64,000 nt of DNA from Marsupella aquatica (GCA_973895155.1 OZ316895.1:6324001-6388000); one strand, 5' to 3'. Numbered from the stretch's first letter, positions 26,301 through 37,352 are shown. Numbers and translations: made by a program. Notes: generated by a model from the letters alone, not told the origin.

Positions 26301-26380
26301 TGAAAGATATTGCAAAAAAATGTGTGTACTCCCTCTCGGTCTCAATTAAGGCATATCTCCCTTCAGATGTGACTAAGTAA
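23346..26380. other. No gene recognised; a tandem duplication and a diffuse repeat
   Basis: Strongly AT-rich at 23346-24180. A 108-bp unit is tandemly duplicated almost perfectly at 24187-24294 and 24295-24402 (begins gcgcaaccttgtattatag). At 25560-26290 the phrases tggatccaattttggatt and agaaatcccaagttggatcca recur at irregular spacing, an old diffuse repeat. No coding evidence. Confidence 0.5.
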
Positions 26381-26500
26381 GCCAAATTTTGTAGAATAGA
26401 TATCATAGGGAAGGAGCCCAGAGAGGCATAACTGTGTCGTAGCCCACTCGAGTTGAGACGGATAGGTCTAGAGTTCAAATGTTACGACTGATTGTTCCCT
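26381..26500 (+). repeat. SINE-like repeat, copy 1
   Basis: About 120 bp from gccaaattttgtagaatag to about ttgttcccttt is repeated at 36205-36325 with roughly 80-85 percent identity. Internally it has a B-box-like gagttcaaatg (26471-26481) preceded about 40-45 bases upstream by an A-box-like gtcgtagcccac. This spacing resembles a tRNA-derived Pol III promoter. No poly-A tail or target duplication is clear, so SINE identity is tentative. Confidence 0.45.
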
Positions 26501-27712
26501 TTCGGGTTCCCTTTCTGTGGGGTTTCATAGATTTCTGCTTACATTAAGAAAAGAAAGATATCATTCAAAAGATAAGCTTGAGTCAAATCTGCAAATGTGT
26601 TAAAACACATTGACATTAAATGAGAAAACAGGTGAAAGCTTGCAAGACCTAGTAACTAAGGAAAGACTTTATGAAAGTTGTGGAAGAACAACTGCTAAGG
26701 TTTTTTAACTCCAAAATTGATACTTGTAAGAAATCATGGTGTTTTTGCAGCCAATTTTTGAAGTAAGTAATTTCATCTTAAGTTTTAGGGTCTTCAAGCC
26801 TTCCAGATATTGGAGGTCATTGTGGGCTCCATATAGTGAGACCTTTGAGACTGGTGGTTTTAGCATTTTTACATTGATTGGATTCTAGCTCCCATGGCTT
26901 ACGAGAATAACTAAGTGTATATTTTTGGGATATCGTGTGTGATCTTAGTAAATATGGCCCATTCTAGTTTATAAAATAATTTTAATATATGAGTGCCTTC
27001 TACCTTCTTTTACCTCTTATGTTTTTTAGTACTTTTGCAAATATCACTCAAATATCTTGTCAAGTATACCCGCTCTTCCTGGCATTTGGTTCCTACAACT
27101 TTCCATAGTAGATCCGGAGTCAGTCTCAAAGACGTTTGTAAAGGTTAAGTTGATGCCATTTTTGTTTTGGAGATATTCACTTTAGAATGGTGAACTATTT
27201 TGTAATGACAAATTTCAAGGATTCTAAATTATTTTTGGTTTGAAAGTATCTGAATTTAGAATTAAATATTGGATCTGATTTAGGATTCCTGTACAGTTTT
27301 TTATGTACACTTTAAGGTGATTTTTGCTGTATTCTACATAACCTAAAATACACTTCTAGTTTGCTGGGCATACTTTTTCTTGGTCTGCAGCCTGTTAAAG
27401 GTACTCTGTCTGCTTCGGTAAAATCCAATATATGAAATGCACAATTGAAAATCAAGTGATATCAAATTTAATAAACCTCAACATCCAAAACAAGTATGAG
27501 AGGAAGGATGTTTCAACAGTTAAAAAGGGCTCGGTTGTGATATTTATTCAATTCTTGGATCCACATCCTCAATCATTAGTTTGAAGTAGACAGTGTTGTG
27601 AAGCGACTGAAGAAAGTCCTATGTCCACCTATGGATAGAACTCACAGGCGCAAAAGACCGTTGTGGCATGGGGAGATCTTTCATAATCTTGACTCAATGT
27701 AGCCCATCTGCC
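26501..27712. other. No gene recognised
   Basis: AT-rich sequence with short ORFs only; no motif or repeat noted. Confidence 0.4.
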
Positions 27713-28278
27713 TCAAGTCATACGTTGAACTGAAATGCAAAAGCCTTTGAATCTCCTCCATAGAAGTTGTCTCATCTTGTTGATATCATTGTAATGCTTT
27801 ATTGTGTGTGACGCTGCTGGTGAAAGTTTAGAGTAGAAACTTTCACTATGAGTCAGAGGGGGCGCACTTCCATAATAGGGGGGACCATCATGTATTATCA
27901 CAAATGACATGGTTTTGCAATTCATTCTGAAAAACTGTAGCCCTCACACTCGGGTAGGTTGTGCTCAGTGAGGCCAATGCTCTGCTGCAATTTGTTATAG
28001 AAAATGGTGAATTTTGCAAAATCCGTCCCGTCCAGCCTGGTGCTCCTCAGCCTTTGGGTGATGCCCTCTTGGGGAATCCACCCACCATGCAGTGTTCTGA
28101 GGTCCAAGAGTTTCCCAATCCCGCGATTAGCCATGAATCTCCTCAAATTGATGCTTCCTTGATTGGAAACCCTGTTATTGCAAAGGTACAAGAGAACCGT
28201 TGTCGTGCCAAACCATTTCGGCCCAACAATCGGAAACAAGGAAGGACCGACTAGATACTCATCGCTGGTCAGTGACAA
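27713..28278 (-). other. Unrecognised overlapping ORFs, possible decayed repeat protein
   Basis: 27922-28278 encodes 118 residues beginning MSLTSDEYLVGPSLFPIV and ending LPECEGYSFSE. 27713-27925 encodes a further 70 residues in another frame (MNCKTMSFVIIHDG...). The order and spacing of QQSIGLTE, SESF and YNDI resemble the ORF at 3541-3969. I cannot assign a function. A frameshift near 27925 would join the two into one former gene. Confidence 0.25.
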
Positions 28279-29395
28279 GTGCTGAGCTGTTCAGGATAGA
28301 TGTTTGGATAAGAAAGGGATTCAGTCAGCTGGTGACTCGACATCAGTCGACTAAGAGGCTTGAGTGTTGGATGGTTGATGACTCAGTCGGCATACAAGAG
28401 TGGTGCTACCTGAGGACTATAAGAGGGCTTCGGCTTAACGAGGAGAGGCATGATGGGCATTATGACAAGTTTGATCAGTAGTTCCTTGGTGACCGATTAT
28501 GAGAAGTAGGGATTGGATTTGGCTTCTAGTGCTTAGGGCTAGTAGGTTTGAGGTTGAGATAGATTTTTGAGTATGAGAGCTTGAGGAGGTAGGTTTTTCC
28601 GTGGATCTCCAAAGATTGACTCGAGGGGTAGTGAGCTTGATGAGAGATAGGTAGTGGCTCGCCGCAGGACCAGTGATCAGACTCTCACTAGTGGCCTACT
28701 TGAGGGCAACTGTTGTAACCTGAAAGAGAAAACTAAAATTAAAGGATTTTGAGAGAGAGCTTCAAAATATGCTTGTCGTTGGTCTCGATTGCGGCCAGAG
28801 GCAAGTTGCTTACCTGAGGTAGCCCTTACTCTAAGTCATCGCGACACCATCTGCTCAATGGACATTTTGGAAGGGAGCTTATCTTCCCCAAAGTTGAACT
28901 TGAGCTGCTTGCTGTCTTGGTGCCAACCTCTTAACAAGCCTTTCAGCACCATGGATCCTTTGAGCGCAAGGTCATCACTGAGAAGTATGGCTTCACTAGC
29001 TGTCCAACCTCTTCTCTCTTTCTTCTTTGGTCCAGAATTTAGCCCCCAATTTAGCCCCCTCATGATGATGTCATGAGCTATCTTAATCCACTCTCTCTCT
29101 CTCTACGAGTTTAGTAATGTGCCACGTCTTCAGGGTTTGGGCTTGCTCCTCAACAACTAAGGAAGTCAGTAGGTAAATTTCCATAAACTCCTCCAAACCA
29201 CAATATTAGTATCATTTGCCCTAAACTCCAACAAGAATCCGTTGGACTGTTGAATGGCACGAAAAGAAGAAACAATGGCCATAATGTTATCCACATGAAG
29301 GACCAGAAGATTGCCAATAATATTTTTAAGTACATCCATATCAGACAAAAAAGCTTGCAGGAAAGGAGAAACCCGTGACCATTTAATGTCGTACG
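28279..29395. other. No gene recognised
   Basis: Plus ORF 28789-29076 and its minus shadow lack motifs. A short tctctctctctc microsatellite lies at about 29090-29105. Confidence 0.4.
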
Positions 29396-29452
29396 TAATT
29401 GAAGAAATTTTCTGAACAACTGATTTATCTCTTGTAAGCGAGGAGTAATATT
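29396..29452 (-). repeat. LTR-end remnant of the second copia family
   Basis: The segment gaagaaattttctgaacaactgatttatctc...gcgaggagtaatatt aligns with 55173-55224, the PBS-side end of the LTR at 55172-55515, at about 80 percent identity. Only about 55 bp is recognisable. Confidence 0.5.
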
Positions 29453-29804
29453 GTAAAATCTCAACTCCGCCTCTTTGATAGTTAACAAGAAGCCTTAAAG
29501 GATGGGTCTAAGGCCTTAATTCCTTTTTCCAAAAAATTATAATTTTTAGAAATGTAGTCCTAAAACAAGCAATAAAATCAGCATATTTGTTTGACATTCA
29601 CCCTTTGCAAATTAAACTAGACTTTACGTCAATGTTTGAGACAAAACATATTCAAAACTTGATTTTCATAGAATTGACCTGTCAAAAACAATCATTTATA
29701 TCATAGTCTAGGCTCCCAGGCCATTGACATCTCAAAACTTGCAAGTAAAGTCTACTTCTATGCAACTACAACAACCCTAAAATGTCTTACAGAAATATCC
29801 TCAG

Positions 29805-32800
29805 CTAATCATCTCTTGTTTCCTCAGCACTTCCAACAATTCCTGAAGAGTCAAGTCCTATGATTTCCTCCTCTCCAACTCCTATCTCTGGTATTGGTAG
29901 AATGGTCTCTTGAACATCAACATCTAAATCCACCATGCCTTTGCCATCATCTTCCTCAATGTTGTCCACCAGGTTTAGAATTCTCCCTTTCAAGACACTG
30001 CTCTGGCGCTCATCAATTTCTACAGCAACACAATGTCTTCCTTGTGCCAAAGAGGAAGACAATCCTATGCCTGACCCTGAACAAATATCTAGCACCCAGT
30101 CTCCAACCTGGCTAAAGTGGGTAACTTCCCAATCCAATAACACTCTTGGCTTCTGGTAAAAGTTCACCATCTTATTGTCCCCGTTGTGTTTCAACTTATT
30201 GGTCACAGCTGGACACACAACCACATTATTTCGAGACTCATTAGTCTCAAAATTGAAATGCTCCAAAGACCGTTTCCCATCCTGACTATGAAAGCCAATG
30301 GTGAAACACTCAAAATTGTTGTTAAGCCTTGCACCTCTTGCATTCTTAACATTGTCTTTCACCCTGCAAAAACCAAAACTTGCATTATGGATTTGTTTCA
30401 AAATCAAACATCATGAAATCATGAACACCAAAAAAACATATTCACCTTTTGAAATGTTTCTTACCAAATACAATTCTGGAAACCACCATTACACTCAGCT
30501 TTCAAGACAGTCTTGACAGCATCATACTGGTCAATACTATGATGAATGATAATTCGCCAAAGATTTGCCTTGGTGACAACCTTGAAGGACTGAACCATCT
30601 TGGTCACCTCTTCCACACCCCATCCAACATTGTCTTCGTGAAGACAAGCAGTCATTCCAAACCCATAAGGAATATTTGCCAAAGCCAATGTGTAAGCTCG
30701 TGATGGGATTACCTCGTGCAACCGCTGAGCATCGTGTGTAAAGATATCATAGTACACATCCCCAAACTGTGGATGCTCAAAAGCATTAGGATGAAGTTCA
30801 CTTCCCTGGGTCTCTTGGCAAGATTTCTTCATTGCCAACCAGTTCTGTGCTTGTGCAATATGTGCATTGAACTTATCTGGGAAGGACTTCAACTCTTTGC
30901 TTTCTTCATTCTCTCCCTTCTTTTCCCGAGAGCTGTTGTCTTTCTGAGAAAACAAAATTGGGTACATGAGATTCCTACATACTTAAGAATAAAACTGTAA
31001 AACAAATGCTCAGTCAATCTCAAATAAACTTACCCAAGTCTGGAAGACAGGAACAAAATTCTTCAGCACATTATCAATGTAGTGTTCTGGGTACTTGGTT
31101 TTGCAATTCTTCCAACTCTCTTCGTGAAGACAGGTAAGAAATGCTTTTTGAACTTGCATTTGGAATTTGTGTCATTGAAATTCCTGTCCCATCTCTTGAA
31201 GAGATAATTCCTTTGCAAAAACCCTTTGTAGCACTGGACAGATCATGTCCGGATCTTTCAATGCCTGCATGTGTCTCCACTTAGTCAACTTCATATCCTC
31301 ACATAGCATTTTAGCATCTCCAGACTTGGACATCTTTTTCTTGGTCTTATCTCCTTTCTGTCCTTTTATCTCACAATTCTCCCACCTGTCAAATATCTGC
31401 CGTATGAAAGACCAAACAAGATCCTTACGAAATGCCAATTGAAATAAATTATCATTGGCATTCAGAACCTCAAAATCTTTACGTACACCCCAGTCCTTTA
31501 GATTGATTTTAGTGGCACACTCCTTCTTGAAATCAACATTTGATGATGCTCCATTCTCTACAAATCGCATGTGAATGTAATTCACTCTTTGGATGGTGCT
31601 CATTTGTTGACAAAATTCAGAGTCTATATTATGACTCCAAGCTAAGTTCCTTGCTTCCTGGATAGACAAGCCTGCAAAGATCCAAGATTGCACTCTCCTG
31701 TACGACTTGTTGTTGGGAAATTGTAATGCCAGGTCTGCCTTTGCACAAGCAAAATGATTTCCCCCAATCACGTAATAGTGGTAATCATTCTTTTTTGAGA
31801 AATCAAAATCAGCTCGAGTTGGGCACTCCTTGGGATCAACCAAGAGAACAAAAGGTGCTGCCAATGGACTAGCTCCAGCTGCTTTCATCCTTGTTGTCAA
31901 CTGTGTAAGAAAGTAGGGTTGGATATGCCTTACTTGGTACACTGGCAACTCCAAAGATTTCTCCCGGACAGGTGGGTGAAGTTGTGCAATGTCAATTGTG
32001 ATTGTCTCCTCTTGAACTCAACACCTCATCAAAATCCCTTCCTGGTACACCACCCGAGCATCCATAGACATAGATTGAGCCTTCTGCTCCAGATGAGTGG
32101 GGACTTTTTCCAACGTCTGCTTCTTGGATTTTGGTGGACTTGGTCTTGCACCTTGAGAACCCTCTGGTCCACGTTTCTTTGATGAAGTCCGAGTACCGGC
32201 AGTGCCCTGTGCTAATCCTCCAGTCACAATTGTCCCCTCTTGTGATCTTGCAATTTGTGAACCAACACCAGATATTGGAGATGTAACAACCATCTTTCTC
32301 GTTGGGACAGAACTCGGACAAGATCCGGAAGGAGCAGAAGAAGGACCAGACTTTGGTGGACGGGCACTGGCACTCTTCTCTGCTGCTTTTCGAAGAATCT
32401 CCCTAGACTTTTGAATTGCACTCTTCAATGTGCTGGCATGATGTTCAAACACAAAACCAACAATGAGCTCTGCAATCTCATCGTAGCTTTCTTCTGCAGA
32501 CAGATTCTTCACCTTCTCAATCATCATCTCAATGTCATCAGGCAAGTAACAATGTGCAGCTCTTCCAGAAAATCTCTCACTGTCAACTGCAATCAGTGTA
32601 GATGTCTCCTTTGTTGTGATAAGCATATTGAGGACATCAGCCCCTCGTCGAAAGACATCAATCCGGCCATAATTCACCCAACCAAGACCTCCAGAAGGCA
32701 AGGTCTCGTAGATGCACAACATCCAAAAAGACTTCTTCCACGATTCTGTACCCAATGATATTGTCCAGGAAGAGTTTCCAAAATCTGTCAAAGGATGCTC

Positions 32801-32857
32801 AACAAAAATAGCGTCTAACACCTTCTCCTGTGATTTTGGTTCAACCATTCTGACTTC
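29805..32857 (-). pseudogene. ParB-like / beta-class DNA amino-methyltransferase, two in-frame stops
   Basis: Three coding exons are seen: 32848-31034 (plus 32857-32849 of leader), 30943-30465 and 30363-29805. Introns 31033-30944 and 30464-30364 have GTAAG donors and pyrimidine-CAG acceptors; a third, 32953-32858, lies before the ATG. The joined frame is exactly 951 codons. Codons 278-400 look ParB-like (ETITIDIAQL, then YVIGGNHFACAKADLAL at about 361-376). The methyltransferase follows: motif IV NIPYGFG at about 695-701, a KP..LL..EV segment at about 836, and motif I VLDICSGSG at about 855-863 with AVEID. Motif IV before I is the beta order of N6-adenine or N4-cytosine enzymes. TGA codons at 277 (32018-32020) and 559 (31172-31174) break it. 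Related ParB-methylase proteins are known from phages and bacteria; a mobile-element or viral origin is inference. Confidence 0.8.
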
Positions 32858-33204
32858 CTGAAATCAAGTCCAACAATGCAAAGTCAGCTCTGTTTGTTTT
32901 TCAAGTTCAGTTGCAGAATTCAGATTCATGATTTCATGAAGCAAGGTTCTTACCTTGACAGTGGAGTTGGAAGTTGAATTTGCAGTGCCTGTTGTTCCCG
33001 CTTAGAAGAGTGTCATTGGTATTTTTATCCCTGATTTTGGCTTAGCTTATCTCCTTCACCTCCCTGGCAGATGCCTAAGCTGATGGACCCCTCCCCACTT
33101 AATGTCGTTTGCAATGTCCTCCCCAATTTGGACCTTGTCCCTTCGGCAATGGTCGATCCTCCCCAGGCCTTCGACTAAAGCTCTCTCCCTCGCAGCGCCT
33201 TGTC
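32858..33204 (-). promoter_or_regulatory. 5' exon, leader intron and probable promoter side of the methyltransferase gene
   Basis: A donor GTAAGAACC at 32953 and an acceptor TTTCAG ending at 32858 define a 96-bp intron. The upstream exon ending at 32954 could add residues (STSNSTVKEVR before the Met), but an in-frame TAA lies about 15 codons up without an ATG, so it is probably untranslated. No clear TATA box could be fixed. Confidence 0.45.
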
Positions 33205-33600
33205 AATTTTCCTCCCCCCCGGCCTTAGCCAATTTCTTCCTCCCCCTGGCCTTCGCCAATTTCTTCCTCCCCTGGCGCTTCGACTATTTTCCTCCCCCCG
33301 GCCTCGACACTTTTTCCTCCCCCCGGCCTTGACACTTTTTCCTCCCCCCGGCCTGCGCCTCGACACTATTTCCTCCCCCAGGCCTTTGCCAATTTTTCCT
33401 CCCCTGGCCGGTGCTTTGAGTAATTCCCCTCCCCGAGGCCGGCGCTTCTTCCCCGCGCCCCCGGCTGCGCCTCGACAATTTGTCCTCCCCCCGGCCTTTG
33501 CCAATTTTGCATCCCTCCCCTGGCCTTCAAAAATTTCTCCTCCCTCCCACGAACTTTGCCAATTTCCTCTCCCCAGGCCTTTGACAATTCCTCCCCGAAA
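33205..33600. repeat. Pyrimidine-rich minisatellite, about 26-bp unit
   Basis: About 14 degenerate copies of ccttcgccaatttcttcctccccccgg-like units occur, with strand asymmetry (C/T-rich on plus, G/A-rich on minus). Long open frames on both strands (33175-33669 minus, 33200-33685 plus) are low-complexity products of the array. It lies between two divergently oriented reading frames (29805-32857 minus and 33878-34585 plus). Confidence 0.88.
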
Positions 33601-33877
33601 ACTCTCTCCTAAGCGCAAACTTGCACGACAGCTTTTGATCTTGATGTCTCCTAACCAAATTTCTTCCACTCCCTTCCACGATTAATCCTCCATTCCACGA
33701 CCGATCTGCGCCTCAACAGCCAGGAAATTACAGAGCTGCACCAGATGTTGGTCCGCCCCCGATTTTCAGTTCCAGTTTAGGGATTCAACCCAACTCCTAT
33801 TCAGACCCTTCAACCTAACTCCTATTCATGAGTTCATGGATAGGAGTTGGGTTGAATCCCTAAAATCCTATTCATGA

Positions 33878-34585
33878 ATTCATGGATTCAATCAATCTCT
33901 CTTGCTTGAAGAAAGACCTTTGATCTCTCCATTTGAATGGCCCAAGGCACAAGGGGATACAAATGTTGAAGCTCATCTCGAAGCTGAACCTCTTACAACT
34001 ATATTGAATGAGGAAGAAATTGAAGAGAGAGTGTACAGTCCAACTAGAGAAACTTATGTTGGTCCATATCGAAATCAAGAAAAGATAGATGCAAAGAAGG
34101 AGAATATGGAAGGTGATTTTTTGGATTTGGAAATCAACACATTTATTTCTGTGGCCGGAGAGAAGTCTGAATCATTTTGGGTGGCTAAAGTAGAAAAAAT
34201 TGTTCTTCGCGATGAGGCTCACATCCCAAAGATTATCTCAGTTTTGTGGCATGCAGCAAAGAAAGGATCCGACCCTTGGAAAGGAAAATATCTACCAGAA
34301 GTGTTGAGTTACAAGAAGAAGAAAAGTGGACGAGGCAAGGGAACCTTGAAACCAGTTTGGTTTCGTCAAGACCTTGATCTGTCTTCAACTACGGTCTTTG
34401 CATATAATTTTATGCTAACAAGGTCTGATACTCTTTACAAGAAAACAATAGATCGTATTAAAATACGACTCTCAGAATTTCTCAAGGAGGAGAAAGACCA
34501 AGAAGGTGAAGGTAGCATAGTTAGAAATTATGAACAAGAAACTTCAATGGAAGTTCGGACTCTAGAAATGAATGGTAGGAATTGA
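33878..34585 (+). CDS. Unrecognised ORF, possible BAH/chromo-like beta-barrel protein (5' end unclear)
   Basis: The frame is open from just after a TGA at 33875 and ends at 34585, about 235 codons, with no ATG near its start. It is therefore an internal or last exon, or a 5'-truncated gene. It begins after an AG-rich pyrimidine stretch. Residues include EEERVYSPTRETYVGPYR, then FISVAGEKSESFWVAKVEKI, ISVLWHAA and WKGKYLPE. That pattern (FWVAKV..., V.W, GKY.P) recalls small BAH/Tudor-like reader domains, but I could not confirm it. A basic KKKKSGRGKG run and a charged C-terminus follow. It lies divergent to the methyltransferase gene. Function unknown. Confidence 0.45.
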   Translation: MHGFNQSLLLEERPLISPFEWPKAQGDTNVEAHLEAEPLTTILNEEEIEERVYSPTRETYVGPYRNQEKIDAKKENMEGDFLDLEINTFISVAGEKSESFWVAKVEKIVLRDEAHIPKIISVLWHAAKKGSDPWKGKYLPEVLSYKKKKSGRGKGTLKPVWFRQDLDLSSTTVFAYNFMLTRSDTLYKKTIDRIKIRLSEFLKEEKDQEGEGSIVRNYEQETSMEVRTLEMNGRN

Positions 34586-35404
34586 GATTTACCAATCTTA
34601 GCAATTTTGTCAAACAAGAGTATTTGCAATTTATTATTGTTTGAGTTGGTGGCAAACCATAAATGTTGTGAATGATGAATTCATGAATCATATTGAAAGA
34701 AGTTTGACATTTTGAGAATGTCCATCGTGTGGGCAGTCTTGTTTGAGAAATTCAGAAAACAAAATATTAACTAAAAGAGGTACCTTCTAGAATCCCATAT
34801 ATATTTGAAAGCTTTTGATATACTCGTCATTCCCTTTGTGTGAATGATGGTTTTTCTTGGTAAATGAACCCTAGGATCCTACAAACTGCAAAATAATTCG
34901 GAAATCTTGACCCTCTTTTGAAAACTTTACATATTTGGGATGTCAATGAACTTTAGGGTGGTATTTCAAGGGTGAATGTGTTATTGAGCCGATTGAATGT
35001 GTGCTAGTAATAAATTGCAACATTGAAATATGTGGTATTTGCTTATTAAATGTTTCCCACAACCAGTTTTGTGATTTTGAGTAGTCAACATGATGCCCTA
35101 TTTTGTGTTTTTTTGCAAGTTTTGAGTTCTTGCCAAAAAAAGAGCTTGTTTTTAGATGCATTTTTTGGCTTTTTCCATATTTTCAAGGTTTTTTATCATT
35201 AGTTCTTATACATTGGGCTTATTACCCATCCTTTAAGGCTTCATGTTAGTTGCCTCCTCTTGACTTGGCCCAGCATACACTTACACGTACTAGTAAGACT
35301 CTTAGTGATGAGAACTCTGAATGAGTTTGAGGTTCATCCTCCTGTCATATTTATAGTGCTTGGTACAAAGTTTCTTTCAAAAGCTCGCATGCCTAAGGAA
35401 ATAT
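34586..35404. other. No gene recognised
   Basis: AT-rich downstream sequence of the preceding ORF with no motif. Possible 3' untranslated region for the first few hundred bases. Confidence 0.35.
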
Positions 35405-35612
35405 CTCAAGTTCCTTCCTAGCACACCTTACTAAGAACTTTCTATGGTTCTTTCCTAGCACACCTCGCTCAGAATCTTCTATGTTTTTTTCCTAGCACAC
35501 CTTACTAAAAAATTTCTATGGTTCCTTCCTTGCACACCTCGCTAGGAACCTTCTATGGTTCCCTCCTATCACACCTTACTGGGAAGTCAACCTTCTATGG
35601 TTCCTTCCTTGT
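35405..35612. repeat. Tandem array, about 43-bp unit
   Basis: About five degenerate copies of ttctatggttccttcctagcacacctcgctaagaac occur. The plus ORF at 35518-35712 is a by-product. Confidence 0.85.
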
Positions 35613-35784
35613 TTACAATACTTGTGTCCATTTCGATCATTTCTTTCAACGTCAAACTACCTCATTGCCTATTGTAAGAAGACTTCCTAGGTATCTTACA
35701 AAAGTATTCTAAAATTCTCTTTATGAAATATTCTAGGAATTTATCTTTAAGACAATTGTTAAAGAATATTCTAAGTTATTACAA

Positions 35785-36073
35785 ATATACACAGTGGGAA
35801 GAAATTGTTGAGAGCCCCCCTCTCATTTTAGACAGGTATGACAGGTGCAAGTAGAGGGGCAACACCAAAGTAAGTTTTGTCTTAAGGGATTGAATGAATG
35901 GACAACCGTCAATTGGTGGTCAAACTATTTAAAGTAAATGCCTAATTGCAATGATAATTAAATTACATGGAGCAACGGCTAGTAGGTGGCATGGTAGTTA
36001 GCGCCCGAGTTAGGGTGATGAATGGGAGAACCCAAGGACAATTTATGTATGCATTAGTCCTGAACTTTCAACA
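35785..36073 (-). repeat. LTR of a second copia family, degenerate
   Basis: It aligns along nearly its full length with the LTR at 55172-55515: shared blocks include tatacacagtg, gacaggtgcaagtagaggg, gaatgaatggacaac, ttacatggagcaacggc and tagtcctgaactttcaaca. On the minus strand it starts TGTTGAAAG. The PBS-side end is diverged, and no internal element sequence follows, so it may be a solo LTR. Confidence 0.75.
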
Positions 36074-36204
36074 ATAATAGCCGCCAGACGTGCGATCCAC
36101 TGCCCCTCCCTCCCCTTCCTGGACTAGCCTAACCCTCCTCGTTTGCCCCACGTTCTTTTTCCCCCTCCCTCCGCCACCGGTTTCTTTCTCCAATAATAGA
36201 TGAG

Positions 36205-36325
36205 AGCCAAATTTTGTAGAATAGATGTCATAGGGAAGGAGCCCAAAGAGGCATGGTCGTGTGGTAGCCCAGTTAAGTTGAAATGATAGGTCTAGAGTTT
36301 AAATATTGTGACTAATTTTTCCCTT
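36205..36325 (+). repeat. SINE-like repeat, copy 2
   Basis: Second copy of the 26381-26500 repeat. The B-box-like stretch is gagtttaaata here, weaker than in copy 1. It ends just before the truncated RT of copia element A. Confidence 0.45.
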
Positions 36326-37352
36326 AAATATGTGAGCGTTGATTTTGGAGGAAGGAGAACCTTTGTTTCATTTCAAGAGACAAGTGCTTCAAAGGACAAG
36401 CAAGAGTGGATTGTAGCAATGCAAACAGACTGAGATGTAATCATTGAAGAACAACAAAACTTGGAAGCTTATCAAACTACTTGAGGGACAACAAATGGAT
36501 TTACAAAGATTTGATCCACAAGAGGAGGATGGAAGGTCTACAAGGCTAGGTTGGTAGCCAAGGGATTCACATAGGCAAAATGTGTGGATTGCAATGAGGT
36601 TCTCTCACCAAATGCTAAATAAATCTTTACAATTATACAGCTATTGTGTGTACTGTCTTGTTGTTATGTTTGATGTGCTGCTAGATTAGATGAATGTTAC
36701 AGTCACAAATTTTCTCTATGGCACCTTGGAAGATGTGATTTTTATGAGATAGTCATTAGGTTTTGTGAAAAAAGAATATGAGGCATTGGTTTGCATATTG
36801 CTAAAATCCTTGTATGGGTTGAAGCAATGACCAAGATAATGGAATAAGCGGTTAGACAATTGGATCCATCCACATGGTTTTCACAAAAAAAGTGTTTGAC
36901 TCTTGTGTGTAGTTGAAACCGATGAAGAATGTTGTTTTTGGGTTCATTGTTTTAGTACTTTATGTGGATGACATGCTTATTGCGGCCAAAGATAGGTGTG
37001 AGATTGTTAAGCTCAAGACATTACTTAGTGCAAAGTTTAAGATGAAGATTTTAGGGTCAACAAGGAGGATTTTGCGTATGGAGATCACTAGGGACTTGGA
37101 GGCCCGCTTGGAGGCTAGTAAGCTATGGTTGACACAAAGCAGTTAAGCAAGAAAGGTTCAATATGGGGAATAACAATCCAATAAATACCCCTTTGGTTGC
37201 ATACTCCAGATTGTCATCAGGTTTTTGTCCCACAAATTTGATAGAGAAAGGGCTAATGTCAAAGGTTGCTTATAATAAGTCAGTGAGGAGACTAATGTAT
37301 GTTAGATATTTACTCTTACATCTAGGGTTACGACATGTAGTTACCATAGTTA

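Noticed and set aside
31992-32321. Alternative frame GRDFDEVLSSRGDNHN near the first TGA of the methyltransferase gene
   Set aside because: It would need two frameshifts to rejoin the ParB-like frame, whereas a single TGA change keeps the frame on both sides.
33175-33685. Long ORFs on both strands (161-164 aa)
   Set aside because: Low-complexity translation of the 26-bp minisatellite; open on both strands because stops are rare in the unit.
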